Below are positions 27,001 through 34,809 of a DNA stretch of 64,000 bases, in pieces (positions within the stretch are counted from its first letter, which is position 1; each line of letters starts with the position of its first letter). Under the pieces are notes generated by a model, which saw only the letters and a program-made list of their open reading frames with translations, made no database searches and had not been told where the DNA came from. The stretch is from contig NZ_CP026692.1 in NCBI RefSeq assembly GCF_002949795.1, positions 3,704,545-3,768,544 on the forward strand. Reading direction: 5' to 3'. A program made the translations under genes and the position numbers. Source of the stretch: Nostoc sp. 'Lobaria pulmonaria (5183) cyanobiont'. Lineage in GTDB: Bacteria; Cyanobacteriota; Cyanobacteriia; Cyanobacteriales; Nostocaceae.

Positions 27001-28007
27001 ACTGCATCTACCAACTGGATATTAGTAGTCGGTTCATAAAAGTATGCATCTACAGGCTTGGAGAAGTCCAAACCACCAGCAAACACAGGTAGTACCCGTG
27101 CACCTAATGCTTCCAACTCCTGCACCATCGCTACATAATGGGCATCATCTCCTGTAACTAGGTGAGTGCGTTGCAATACTAACCCGACACAAGGAGCTAG
27201 GGGATCTTTTAGATCGCTAGAAATATCCTTACGAGCTGTATACCAATTCAGGTACTCTCTGACATCTTCAAACATACTGCCAGCCAAAGGGTGCCAAATC
27301 CCTAAATCGGGATAAACCACCGGCTGTTCGTATGTAGAAGGTGCAAAATTATGTTTTTCTAAACCTTTAAATACATATTTATCAGCTAGCATCAGCAAGA
27401 AGTTTTCCAGATTTTCTGGAGAACCACCTAGCCAATACTGAAAACTGAGCATGAAATTTCGGGCATCCTGTGCCTTGTCCATCGGTAAAAACTTCAGCAC
27501 TTGCGGCAGCGTTCGCAAAAGCTTCAGCATTCCATCTTGGAATCCCGCACCGGATTTTTCTTTGCGTTTCCGCATGAATTGGGCGATCGCACTTTTTGAC
27601 TGACCCAACTGTGCCAAGGAAAAGCTGCCCATTTTACTCAGGCGCATTACTTCTGGCATCGAGGGAAAGACAACGGAAACGTCCAAGTGATCGCGGTGTG
27701 GTTCTACTGCTGCTACTACTTTCTGTGCTAAGTCTTCGATGAAAATTAGGGAAGCGATGAAGATATTCGCACTCTCAATTTCTCGTTTGAACTCTTCGTA
27801 ATTCTCTGGGTCGCGGAGTTCCTCAATCAAGTACCCGCTGATTTCAATCGCCAAGTTGGGATTGTTCGCGTTAATCGTGCGAACTGCTTGCGACAAAGCA
27901 CTCTGGTACTGGGACTCAAGCACGACATAGACCACCTTGATTAAACTACGTCCGCGTAAGTTATCAGGCGCAATGTGTCTAATGGTGGACTTGACGTGTG
28001 TGAACAT
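24021..28007 (-). CDS. chlH: magnesium chelatase subunit H
   Basis: A 1328-residue ChlH, the full length for cyanobacteria. It starts [20 protein letters not shown] and contains the CobN/Mg-chelatase regions in order, for example [20 protein letters not shown] near residue 120, the segment [21 protein letters not shown] near 270, [20 protein letters not shown] near 620 and [20 protein letters not shown] near 920. ChlH binds protoporphyrin IX and, with ChlI and ChlD, inserts Mg2+, the first committed step of chlorophyll synthesis. It is transcribed alone here, with no chlI or chlD alongside. The 260-base upstream gap up to an IS remnant should hold the promoter; I found no clear regulatory motif there. 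Confidence 0.98.
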   Translation of the reverse strand: MFTHVKSTIRHIAPDNLRGRSLIKVVYVVLESQYQSALSQAVRTINANNPNLAIEISGYLIEELRDPENYEEFKREIESANIFIASLIFIEDLAQKVVAAVEPHRDHLDVSVVFPSMPEVMRLSKMGSFSLAQLGQSKSAIAQFMRKRKEKSGAGFQDGMLKLLRTLPQVLKFLPMDKAQDARNFMLSFQYWLGGSPENLENFLLMLADKYVFKGLEKHNFAPSTYEQPVVYPDLGIWHPLAGSMFEDVREYLNWYTARKDISSDLKDPLAPCVGLVLQRTHLVTGDDAHYVAMVQELEALGARVLPVFAGGLDFSKPVDAYFYEPTTNIQLVDAVISLTGFALVGGPARQDHPKAIESLKRLNRPYMVALPLVFQTTEEWMDSDLGLHPIQVALQIAIPELDGAIEPIILSGRDGTTGKAIALRDRVEAVAERALKWANLRRKPKLDKKVAITVFSFPPDKGNVGTAAYLDVFGSIYEVMKALKNNGYDLPQLPESAEALMQEVIHDAQAQYNSPELNIAYKMSVPEYEALTPYSHRLEENWGPPPGHLNSDGQNLLIYGKQFGNVFIGVQPTFGYEGDPMRLLFSRSASPHHGFAAYYTYLEQVWKADAVLHFGTHGSLEFMPGKQMGMSGDCYPDNLIGSIPNLYYYAANNPSEATIAKRRSYAETISYLTPPAENAGLYKGLKELSELIASYQTLKDSGRGISIVNSIMDKCRIVNLDKDINLPETDAKEMSADERDNIVGNVYRRLMEIESRLLPCGLHVIGKPPSAEEAIATLVNIASLDRQEEELQGLPGIIANSIGRNIDDIYQNNDRGILEDVQLLQDITLATRAAVTALVQEQIDAQGRVSLVSRLNFFNMGKKEPWVEALHKAGYPKVDTATLKPLFEYLEFCLQQVCADNELGALLRGLEGEYILPGPGGDPIRNPDVLPTGKNIHALDPQSIPTTAAVQSAKIVVDRLLARSKVENEGKWPETIACVLWGTDNIKTYGESLAQIMWMVGVRPVPDALGRVNKLELISLEELGRPRIDVVINCSGVFRDLFINQMNLLDQGVKMAAEADEPLEMNFVRKHALQQAEDMGINLRQAATRVFSNASGSYSSNINLAVENSTWDSEAELQNMYLNRKSFSFNSDNPGIMDESRQIFESTLKTADATFQNLDSSEISLTDVSHYFDSDPTKLVASLRGDGKKPASYIADTTTANAQVRTLSETVRLDARTKLLNPKWYEGMLNHGYEGVRELSKRLVNTTGWSATAGAVDNWIYEDTNETFIKDEEMQKRLLNLNPHSFRKIVSTLLEVNGRGYWETSEENLDRLRELYQEVEDRIEGIE

Positions 28008-28271
28008 GCTTCTTCGGCTCCTTTGATGCGTGTTCTCTGAAGGAAGTTCCTAGCGGCATCAGCAGCCACAGGTAACTTGTGATCTTTAGGCAATATGTGT
28101 TTTTTATCAGAAAACGCTTGCCCACTGGGCATTTTATCGTCTATATGACACAAATCGATATAAAAAACGAAATATTTATTCGTAATTGTTGACTTTATCT
28201 AAAAGTATTAGCTCACCTTTTTGTAAATTTTTTGCAATACTTACTTTTAATAGTTAAATAGCTATTTAGAT

Positions 28272-28340
28272 ATCAATACTTTTCGGTTAAGGCCAAAAAC
28301 AGGTAAATTGAGAGTTGTACTTAAAAACACGCGCGGCTAA
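28272..28340 (+). repeat. IS end, copy 1 (upstream of a transposase remnant)
   Basis: This roughly 69-base segment begins ATCAATACTTTTCGGTTAAG and ends GCGCGGCTAA, directly before the ATG of the IS4-type transposase remnant. It recurs, inverted and about 95% identical by eye, at 59142-59212. It is therefore the untranslated end of an insertion sequence. Confidence 0.75.
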
Positions 28341-28673
28341 TGCAACTCAAAGAATTTTCGCTGGTATCACTTTTAATGGAATCGGGGAAAGTGCTAAAAG
28401 CGATAGAAACAGCGATACCAACGGAAGCAATTGAGCAAGTATTAGGGCAAACAGATAAGTAGGTCGGCGTAAATAATTATCGTTGGGATAAGGCAGTTAT
28501 TGCTGGGGGCTGGGAGCGGGAGGAGAGAGGGTTTGAGTCTTGTTTACTTTTCTTCACACAGTTTGGTTTGATTGTGCCGACTTACTTAGTAGAGAGATAC
28601 GCAAGCGGAAACTGACATCACACTTGGTGATTTGTATGGTGATTGCGATGAGTATATGGTCATCGGATTCAAT
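28340..28673 (+). pseudogene. IS4-type transposase remnant, split by a MITE and truncated
   Basis: The frame from the ATG at 28340 reads MQLKEFSLVSLLMESGKVLK and GQTDK, then meets a stop at 28460 inside the MITE. After the MITE the sequence REIRKRKLTSHLVICMVIAM-SIWSSDSM resumes, the conserved N-terminal part of a cyanobacterial IS4-family transposase. Removing 28457-28587 rejoins GAT and AGT in one frame. The catalytic domain is absent: similarity stops near 28673, where the 3' end of the GT9 gene begins. It is a dead insertion sequence at the edge of the glycosyltransferase/NRPS island. Confidence 0.75.
28457..28587. repeat. 131-bp MITE-like element nested in the transposase remnant
   Basis: The ends AAGTAGGTCGGC (28457-28468) and GCCGACTTACTT (28576-28587) are inverted repeats with one mismatch. 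The inside has no coding frame. Its left end continues GTAAATAA, as in the element at 32319. Excision restores the host frame, which supports a real insertion. Confidence 0.7.
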
Positions 28674-28699
28674 GCCTATTACGCGAACGATGAGCAATT

Positions 28700-29842
28700 T
28701 CACACCATTTTTTGACAAACTTTCTTTAGCAGGCACTGGAGATAATCGATAACTTGCTCAAAAGACAGATGGCTCATACAGGGGTGGTCTGGCACAAGAC
28801 AGGACTTATTACTAAAACTATGCTCCTGACACAAGGTACATTTGAAGGTTGAAAGCGCTAGATGTACGTGAGGTTGTCTTGGTTTCCACAAATGTATTGG
28901 ACTGGCTCCATCGCCGTCAACATCATTACCGAAGAGAGCAATTGTATGGCATCCCACCGCAACTGCAATATGCAATGGCCCTGCATCCACTGAGATGAAG
29001 GCTTTGGTTTGAAGAAATGCGCCTGCTAATTCTAATAGAGATGTCTGACCTCTGAGATCAATCAAAGCAGTAGTTTGTAATAAGTCGTCCTCTATAGAAC
29101 CTGCATTGTATAGCGTTTTCTGTATCTTCGGCGCACTGCCCACTAAACCGACACTCAATCCTTGTGCCGCACACCACTGGATAACTTGCTGCCAAGCGTG
29201 AATCGGCCAGAGTTTAGCAGGTCGGGTGGCTGTCACATGAATTAGCACATCGGGTACAGGAAAATTAGGTTCTTGACTAGGCAGTTCTAGCTTGAAAAAG
29301 TCGGTTTCAACATAGGCTAAACGACAGAAGATTTCCCCAATATAGTTGCTCTGAATCACGCCTTGATGCCGTTTGACCAATTCAGAACTATTCCAATCTT
29401 GATCCTGGAGCAGGCGTTGAATTGAATTCGCATTTTCACCTCCATCAAGCTTTTTCTGAAAGTCTTGTGTTAAGGCCGCTCCTGTCACATACAGGGGACG
29501 TAGAGCAGTTGTCATCACTAGGTTGATGGGGCTGAATTCATCACAATTAATTGCTAAATCGTAAGAACCTGCAACTTGTTGCCGTTGATGTACTACTTGC
29601 GCTAACTGCGCTAAGATATCATCGCGATCGCTATACAGAGAAAAGCGCCAATCAATGTAGGGACAATAAAGTTCAAAGTCTTGGGTTACGTCACTGCCAA
29701 AAAAATCCAACGTGCAATCTGGATATTTTTCTTTCAGACCTCGCAGCAAGGGGGTAGTTACTACATAATTGCCAACCTTGCTGGAGCCGAATACGGCAAT
29801 ATGGGGATGGGGGCGTAAGGATTGATCGATAAAGACTTGCAT
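28700..29842 (-). CDS. glycosyltransferase family 9 (heptosyltransferase-like) protein 1
   Basis: A 380-residue GT9 protein. The N-terminal domain starts AVFGSSKVGNYVVTTPLLRG, the standard acceptor-side loop, and the C-terminal half contains SVDAGPLHIAVAVGCHTIAL and FGNDVDGDGASP with the donor-binding region, as in ADP-heptose:LPS heptosyltransferases. The last residues abut the transposase remnant, so the original C-terminus may have been altered by that insertion. It shares strand and type with the gene at 30030. Both could act on lipopolysaccharide, exopolysaccharide or the product of the neighbouring NRPS. The sugar and acceptor cannot be read. Confidence 0.8.
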   Translation of the reverse strand: MQVFIDQSLRPHPHIAVFGSSKVGNYVVTTPLLRGLKEKYPDCTLDFFGSDVTQDFELYCPYIDWRFSLYSDRDDILAQLAQVVHQRQQVAGSYDLAINCDEFSPINLVMTTALRPLYVTGAALTQDFQKKLDGGENANSIQRLLQDQDWNSSELVKRHQGVIQSNYIGEIFCRLAYVETDFFKLELPSQEPNFPVPDVLIHVTATRPAKLWPIHAWQQVIQWCAAQGLSVGLVGSAPKIQKTLYNAGSIEDDLLQTTALIDLRGQTSLLELAGAFLQTKAFISVDAGPLHIAVAVGCHTIALFGNDVDGDGASPIHLWKPRQPHVHLALSTFKCTLCQEHSFSNKSCLVPDHPCMSHLSFEQVIDYLQCLLKKVCQKMV

Positions 29843-30029
29843 ATCACGGATTTCTTACAAATTTTTCAAATTATTTTTAGATGATGCCTGACAACAACTT
29901 TCCAAATATTCTCTTAGTACAGCTTTGCGTAAAATCGTGGCGAATTGAGGGTTGAAATTTAAACGCAAAGGTTCGCAAAGAGGCGCAGAGAATTCCCTAC
30001 GAATTAATAAAATGTTGTACTTAGTTTTA

Positions 30030-30992
30030 TCAATTTGTGATTAGTTTACTAAGTCGATTAAAGGAGTTGAGTTGTTCAAGAATGAATTCCAAGCAGTCTT
30101 CAAGGACTTCCTTCTTTTTCTCACCAATAATAACTAGATTCTGATTTTGAGGATAAGACCATCGACGCAGATGGGCAATGCTAAATCCTTCCTGTTTCTC
30201 TTCTTCTAAAGAAGCTTTTTTCACAGCATCCCATAAAACCAGTGTTGGTTTCTGAAATGCAGTGGCAATATGAGAAGGGCCAGTATCAAATCCTACATAT
30301 AAATCACTTGCCCAAATCAGAGCCATTGCTTGTCTAATAGTTGTTTTTGGTGTAAAGATAGAAAACGTCTTTTGCTCAAAGTCATTATTGCCAATATGTA
30401 AAAAACTTACTTGATTTTTCAAGTAATCAACTAATTCCAGCCAATTATCTAAGTGCCAAGGTGAGTCTTTAATACTCGATGAAGTTCCATAGGGACAGAT
30501 ACAAACAACGGGACGTTTCAGGTGAGCAAGGGTCTTTAATCCCCACTGCATTTCTGCGTGAGATAAAAATAAAGAACCTCTTAATTGACGAGGGCGCAGT
30601 CCATGAGCAAAACAGATATTTTCTATGATATGACGGCTTTGACAAAAATTATCTGATTCAACGGACACTTCTACCATGATGTTCGGGTCTATGTCATCGG
30701 CATTGATAATTGTCTCAATATATGGATTGTTCTCCCAGATTGCATACCCGTTTTCTTGAGCCTTTTTATAGTAGTTTAAAGGGGCGGTCAATAATTTTAT
30801 GAATCGCCCTTTTTTTAAAGATAATGCTTCAACTAATGGTGTATAACATACACAACTTCCTATTCCAAGATAACTAGGTATTGCCAAGTCACAGTCATAC
30901 TTTTCAGTATAATACTTCGATGCAGCTAATGGTTCTGAATCTCGAAATCGTGGATAGAAGATAGATTGATCTGTACTGCTGTTATCGGACAT
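30030..30992 (-). CDS. glycosyltransferase family 9-like protein 2
   Basis: A 320-residue GT9-type protein. The N-terminal loop is diverged (LAIPSYLGIGSCVCYTPLVE, where the usual Gly-Asp loop is expected), but the C-terminal donor domain is clear: VCICPYGTSSSIKDSPWHLD, then YVGFDTGPSHIATAFQKPTL and VLWDA. It lies about 190 bases upstream of the other GT9 gene, same strand; the gap between them contains a weak ACGCAAAGG-type repeat. It should be a soluble or membrane-associated transferase. Function is assigned at family level only. Confidence 0.75.
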   Translation of the reverse strand: MSDNSSTDQSIFYPRFRDSEPLAASKYYTEKYDCDLAIPSYLGIGSCVCYTPLVEALSLKKGRFIKLLTAPLNYYKKAQENGYAIWENNPYIETIINADDIDPNIMVEVSVESDNFCQSRHIIENICFAHGLRPRQLRGSLFLSHAEMQWGLKTLAHLKRPVVCICPYGTSSSIKDSPWHLDNWLELVDYLKNQVSFLHIGNNDFEQKTFSIFTPKTTIRQAMALIWASDLYVGFDTGPSHIATAFQKPTLVLWDAVKKASLEEEKQEGFSIAHLRRWSYPQNQNLVIIGEKKKEVLEDCLEFILEQLNSFNRLSKLITN

Positions 30993-31398
30993 ATTTTGTT
31001 CTTCCGTATTTAGTGTGTTCAGTCTTTAATAAAAAGGTAGTTATTGATTTTGCGATCGCAACAATTTAGTAATATAAAAAGCTACTAACCTACCAAAACA
31101 CTGCTCCATGAAAAAATAAGAACTATAGAAATCATCAAGTAATTTTATATAATTACTTTATGATTTTTTAAATACAATTGTAAAATTTTTTCTACTCTAA
31201 CTCTTTCATTTCTATATTATTAATAATTGTGGTTTTTTTGAAAAAAAGCACGTAGTATTATAAATTATTTCTAGAGTTACGTTAGATAAATAGCAAAAGC
31301 GACCAGAGTTTTTGAAGTACATACGGTTAGAGTTTCCAAATTTCACAAGATTTTAGATATGTCAACAACCATGTCACCTACAGAGGTAAGGAGAATTC
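30993..31398. other. 406-base AT-rich divergent promoter region
   Basis: The gap separates the minus-strand GT9 gene from the plus-strand GT-A-like gene. It holds no open frame or strong hairpin. AAGGAG just before 31399 is a good ribosome binding site for the plus-strand gene. Confidence 0.45.
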
Positions 31399-32307
31399 AT
31401 GCTGTTAAGTACTAATTTTAAGAAGCTAATAGCTGTTCGCTCTAGAATGGTATACGAATTTCTTTTGAATCTTTTACCAAATCCTCAAGTTCCGCCAAAA
31501 CCAGAAATAGAGCTAATGTTTTTGACAATGACTGGAACTAAACATTTACCATTCCTTCAACAGTGTTTGTTTTCTTTATATACTAGCTGGTCATCAATAC
31601 CAAAGCTACAAATCGTTTCTGACGGCACGATTACTATATCAAAACTAGAAGAAGCACTAGCATGGTGGACTGGAACAAAGTCCTTCAGCTACTGGGAGCA
31701 AAGTGTTTCCTATCACAGACAGAAAGGGCGTGAATCTGTGGCACAATTTGCCGAGAAAAATTTGCTGGGTAAAAAATTAGCAATTCTTCTAGAATTCGGC
31801 GAGTATGGTGCAACTCTTTGGTGTGATAACGACATTCTCTGGTTTAAGGAACTACCAGAATTACCGCTAAAAGATGAAGACAGCGATCTGCCAATTTTGA
31901 AAGTCTCTGAGGACTTTATGGCAAGCTATGACATAGATCTTCTAGAACAGAGTCTCAGTCATTTGTATAGTCCACCATTCATCAATACAGGTCTAGTCTT
32001 CTTAAAAGGAAATCTGCTACAGGCTTCTAATTTAGATCATTTACTAAAAATAGCAGCAGAAAATTCTGAGTTTCATACTGAGCAAACAATTATTGCTGAG
32101 GCAGCTTATCAACTAGGAAATAGTACTTGGTCTCCAGAAGAAATCGCCTGTTTTGCCAAAGATAAATTCTCTATCACCTCTAACTACGCTGGCAAGCAAT
32201 GGGCTGCTAGACATTATTTTAGTCCTGTACGTCACCTATTTTTTCGAGATGCATTTGCGCTAAGGTTAGGGCTAAAGCAAAAACTTTTTGAACAGCAGAA
32301 TATTTAG
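31399..32307 (+). CDS. putative GT-A fold glycosyltransferase
   Basis: A 302-residue protein without signal peptide. The pattern fits a GT-A glycosyltransferase: an N-terminal strand (IELMFLTMTGTKHLPFLQQC), a DxD-like metal motif in TLWCDNDILWF (about residue 138), and FINTGLVFLKG and TEQTIIAEAAYQL, as in GT8 and related nucleotide-sugar transferases. I cannot assign a specific family. It is the only plus-strand gene inside the island. The start is supported by GGTAAGGAGAATTC before the ATG. It may add a sugar to the same product as its neighbours. Confidence 0.6.
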   Translation: MLLSTNFKKLIAVRSRMVYEFLLNLLPNPQVPPKPEIELMFLTMTGTKHLPFLQQCLFSLYTSWSSIPKLQIVSDGTITISKLEEALAWWTGTKSFSYWEQSVSYHRQKGRESVAQFAEKNLLGKKLAILLEFGEYGATLWCDNDILWFKELPELPLKDEDSDLPILKVSEDFMASYDIDLLEQSLSHLYSPPFINTGLVFLKGNLLQASNLDHLLKIAAENSEFHTEQTIIAEAAYQLGNSTWSPEEIACFAKDKFSITSNYAGKQWAARHYFSPVRHLFFRDAFALRLGLKQKLFEQQNI

Positions 32308-32318
32308 TCTTTAAGTAG

Positions 32319-32422
32319 CTAGTACAGTACGGCGTAAATAAACCACTTCTTCAAAACCAATGAAATGCTTACGCTGTATTAATTTTGAATTTTGAATTTT
32401 GAATTTCGCCTTGCGGTACTAG
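32319..32422. repeat. short interspersed element with inverted ends
   Basis: CTAGTACAGTACGGCGTAAAT on one side faces an inverted copy of CTAGTACCGCAAGGCGAAAT at 32403-32422; the ends agree at the outer seven bases and in a GGCG core. The inside holds three tandem AATTTTG units. It lies in the gap between the convergent GT-A-like and GT4 genes and may work as a bidirectional terminator. Confidence 0.45.
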
Positions 32423-32439
32423 TTTAGTTACTTCTACCC

Positions 32440-33696
32440 CTATAGGTTAAGAATTTGCTGGTACAACTGAATGTATCGTTGGGCTTGTACTTCTAACGAG
32501 TACTCTTCAACCGCAACCTTGCGGCAATTTTGACTCATACGATCGCGTAAATTAACGTCTTCTAATAGTTGGACAATCCCATTAGAGAAATCATCAGCGT
32601 TTTCAGGTTTTGCTAAATAGCCAGTGATACCAGGACGGACTAAATCTGGAACACCACCAACATTGAAGGCAACTGTCGGCGTACCACAAGCTGCTGCCTC
32701 CAGACTGACTAACCCGCAAACATCAGCACGGGTTGGAAACAGAAATAAATCGGCGGCAGAATAGGCAACCGCTTTCAGGCGATCGCTGCTGATATAGCCA
32801 AGGTGCAGTACTTCCATTTCTGCGGCATTTGAGATTGTTTTCGCTTCATCACCAAAAGTCAGCAACACGGTTTCAGCTTTGAGCGATTTAGGTATGTAAG
32901 AAAGAGCTTTGAGCAATAGATCGCCACCTTTACGCCGATTGGTCATGTCTTGTGCTCCAAATATGAGAACTTTTTTATGCTGGGGAATTCCCAGTTCAGT
33001 TTGACACTGCTGTTGATCGAGTGGCTGATAGGCTACTGTATCAATTCCGTGGGGAATGTGATGAATGGGGAAACAGTTGAGCATACTCTGTTTAGCGCAT
33101 TCAGCCAACCAACGACTAGGAGCCACAATCGTTAAGTTGGAGTGTCGATATGCCCAATTCTTTAACTTCCACTCTAGAGATGTGGCATCTCGTTGAATCG
33201 GAGGTAAAGCATTAGGATAAGGACATTTTCCACAACCAGTCTGCCATTTTAAACAGTCATAACTGTAGGCACAGTGTCCCGTGAAACTCCACATATCATG
33301 TAGCGTGTAGACCGCAGGTTTATCTCTCGTTAATGAGGGAAGCATGAGATAGGAAAAATAATCATCATGAAGCAGGTGAAAGTTGAGTAAAGCAGCATTC
33401 TGATAACAGGCTTGATGTTTAAGAGCAGCAATTGAGGGATTGGCAACGTAATTCAAGCCAATTCGTCTTGTAATTGAGTTCGCTAAATCGACAAACTGAT
33501 TTTTTCTTTGGACAATCTGTACCGTATTTTTCAAATCATTAGCTTTTTCCTGAAACACTCCATGAATCTCATCTTTATAGGCAAAGAAAGATTCAACACC
33601 GGCTCTGGATAAACTTTGATGCAGATTGTAGGCAGCAATAAATGCACCACCTAAGCCAAACCAGTTATTAATATGAAGTATATTGAGAGAATTCAT
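32440..33696 (-). CDS. glycosyltransferase family 4
   Basis: A 418-residue GT4 protein. The N-terminal part carries HINNWFGLGGAFIAAYNLHQ and the segment TLHDMWSFTGHCAYSYDCLK-WQTGCGKCP, a conserved Cys-rich region of one GT4 clade found in exopolysaccharide clusters (WcaC-like). The donor domain has FGAQDMTNRRKGGDLLLKAL, then LFLFPTRADVCGLVSLEAAA and DLVRPGITGYLA. It is cytosolic and retaining. It is downstream of the methyltransferase on the same strand and probably belongs to the NRPS transcript. The acceptor is unknown. Confidence 0.87.
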   Translation of the reverse strand: MNSLNILHINNWFGLGGAFIAAYNLHQSLSRAGVESFFAYKDEIHGVFQEKANDLKNTVQIVQRKNQFVDLANSITRRIGLNYVANPSIAALKHQACYQNAALLNFHLLHDDYFSYLMLPSLTRDKPAVYTLHDMWSFTGHCAYSYDCLKWQTGCGKCPYPNALPPIQRDATSLEWKLKNWAYRHSNLTIVAPSRWLAECAKQSMLNCFPIHHIPHGIDTVAYQPLDQQQCQTELGIPQHKKVLIFGAQDMTNRRKGGDLLLKALSYIPKSLKAETVLLTFGDEAKTISNAAEMEVLHLGYISSDRLKAVAYSAADLFLFPTRADVCGLVSLEAAACGTPTVAFNVGGVPDLVRPGITGYLAKPENADDFSNGIVQLLEDVNLRDRMSQNCRKVAVEEYSLEVQAQRYIQLYQQILNL

Positions 33697-33794
33697 TTTA
33701 CTTCGTCTCTAGTGCCTTCTCTTGAATCTCCAATCTGGGTAGTGCTTTTTCACCCCCCTGGTCGATACCTGCTACGTGAATTCTTAGCATAGGA

Positions 33795-34532
33795 CTATTT
33801 CATAGGACTAAGTAAAACAAAAATACGTGTATTAGGCGCGTGTGTTGGATCGTTGATTAGCTGTAAGATTTCTAGACCTGTTGACTTACATAATTGATCG
33901 ATATTCTTAGTATTTAAGGTTGTCCCCGTCCATGTTTTATCAATGCTAGATAATCCTAGTAATTTCAAGAGAAATTTTGGAAGATGACTTTTAGCAAATA
34001 TTTGGAATTTAGTTAATGGAGAAACTGTTTCTGTCCTTAAGTGAATCAGTGCTTTACCAGTTATTTTAATAACTCGTCGGATCTCAGTAAAGTTGTTTAA
34101 GATTACTTTCAAAGAAGGCATATGTTGAAAAACTTCATAGGAAAAGACAAAATCAACACTTTCTGATTCTATTAAAGATAGAGAAGTCCCGTCATTTGTA
34201 TAGAATTTCAAATTAGCATACTGCTCCTCAGAGGATAACTCTTTAGCTTGACGAATCATTTCATCAGCAACATCAACTGCAATGACGCTACGGAATCGTT
34301 TGGAGAGCGCACGACTAAACCTACCAAGACCACACCCTATTTCTAATACAGATGCATTACTTGCCGATGGTAATAATTGAGTAAGGATAGGGTCAACAAT
34401 TAATTTAGTTCTCTCTTCACCAAGAGCAAAAAAAGCATCTATATCCCCATCATAGAAAGTTGTTTCTATATAATAAAATGCATCTTTTTTAGCACGTTCA
34501 TTCCACTTGTTTTTCATTAAATTGTCGTGCAT
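33795..34532 (-). CDS. class I SAM-dependent methyltransferase in the NRPS island
   Basis: A 245-residue methyltransferase with motif I as VLEIGCGLGRFSRALSKRF, the acidic residue in VIAVDVADEMIRQAKEL, and a motif IV as SVDFVFSYEVFQHM. This is the Methyltransf_11/25 type, which O- or N-methylates small molecules. It lies about 280 bases downstream of the C-A-PCP-C NRPS and on the same strand, so a tailoring role on the peptide or its sugar is the simplest inference. The gap before it holds no gene. Confidence 0.78.
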   Translation of the reverse strand: MHDNLMKNKWNERAKKDAFYYIETTFYDGDIDAFFALGEERTKLIVDPILTQLLPSASNASVLEIGCGLGRFSRALSKRFRSVIAVDVADEMIRQAKELSSEEQYANLKFYTNDGTSLSLIESESVDFVFSYEVFQHMPSLKVILNNFTEIRRVIKITGKALIHLRTETVSPLTKFQIFAKSHLPKFLLKLLGLSSIDKTWTGTTLNTKNIDQLCKSTGLEILQLINDPTHAPNTRIFVLLSPMK

Positions 34533-34809
34533 AATTGTTGTCCAATAATCATTTAGTAGGAGTTATAAGGAAATTTTAGATATAGCAAGGTACTGGGGAC
34601 TGGGTGAAAAGTCTTTTTGTGTCTAAGTTTTATCATCTATTGATGTCCTAATCACCTTGGCGGTTGCTATATATGTTTTATGTTGTTTGAATTAGGACTT
34701 AACCTAAAGAACATCAAATGCTAACGGACAATTTGTACCTTCACTTATTATCATTTTTCTCTACCATTTACAAAATAGTACTACCCCAATCTGTTTAACA
34801 ACTGAAGAT

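Noticed and set aside
28008..28271. Riboswitch or regulatory RNA upstream of chlH
   Set aside because: I found no conserved riboswitch core or strong hairpin; only AT-rich DNA is visible.
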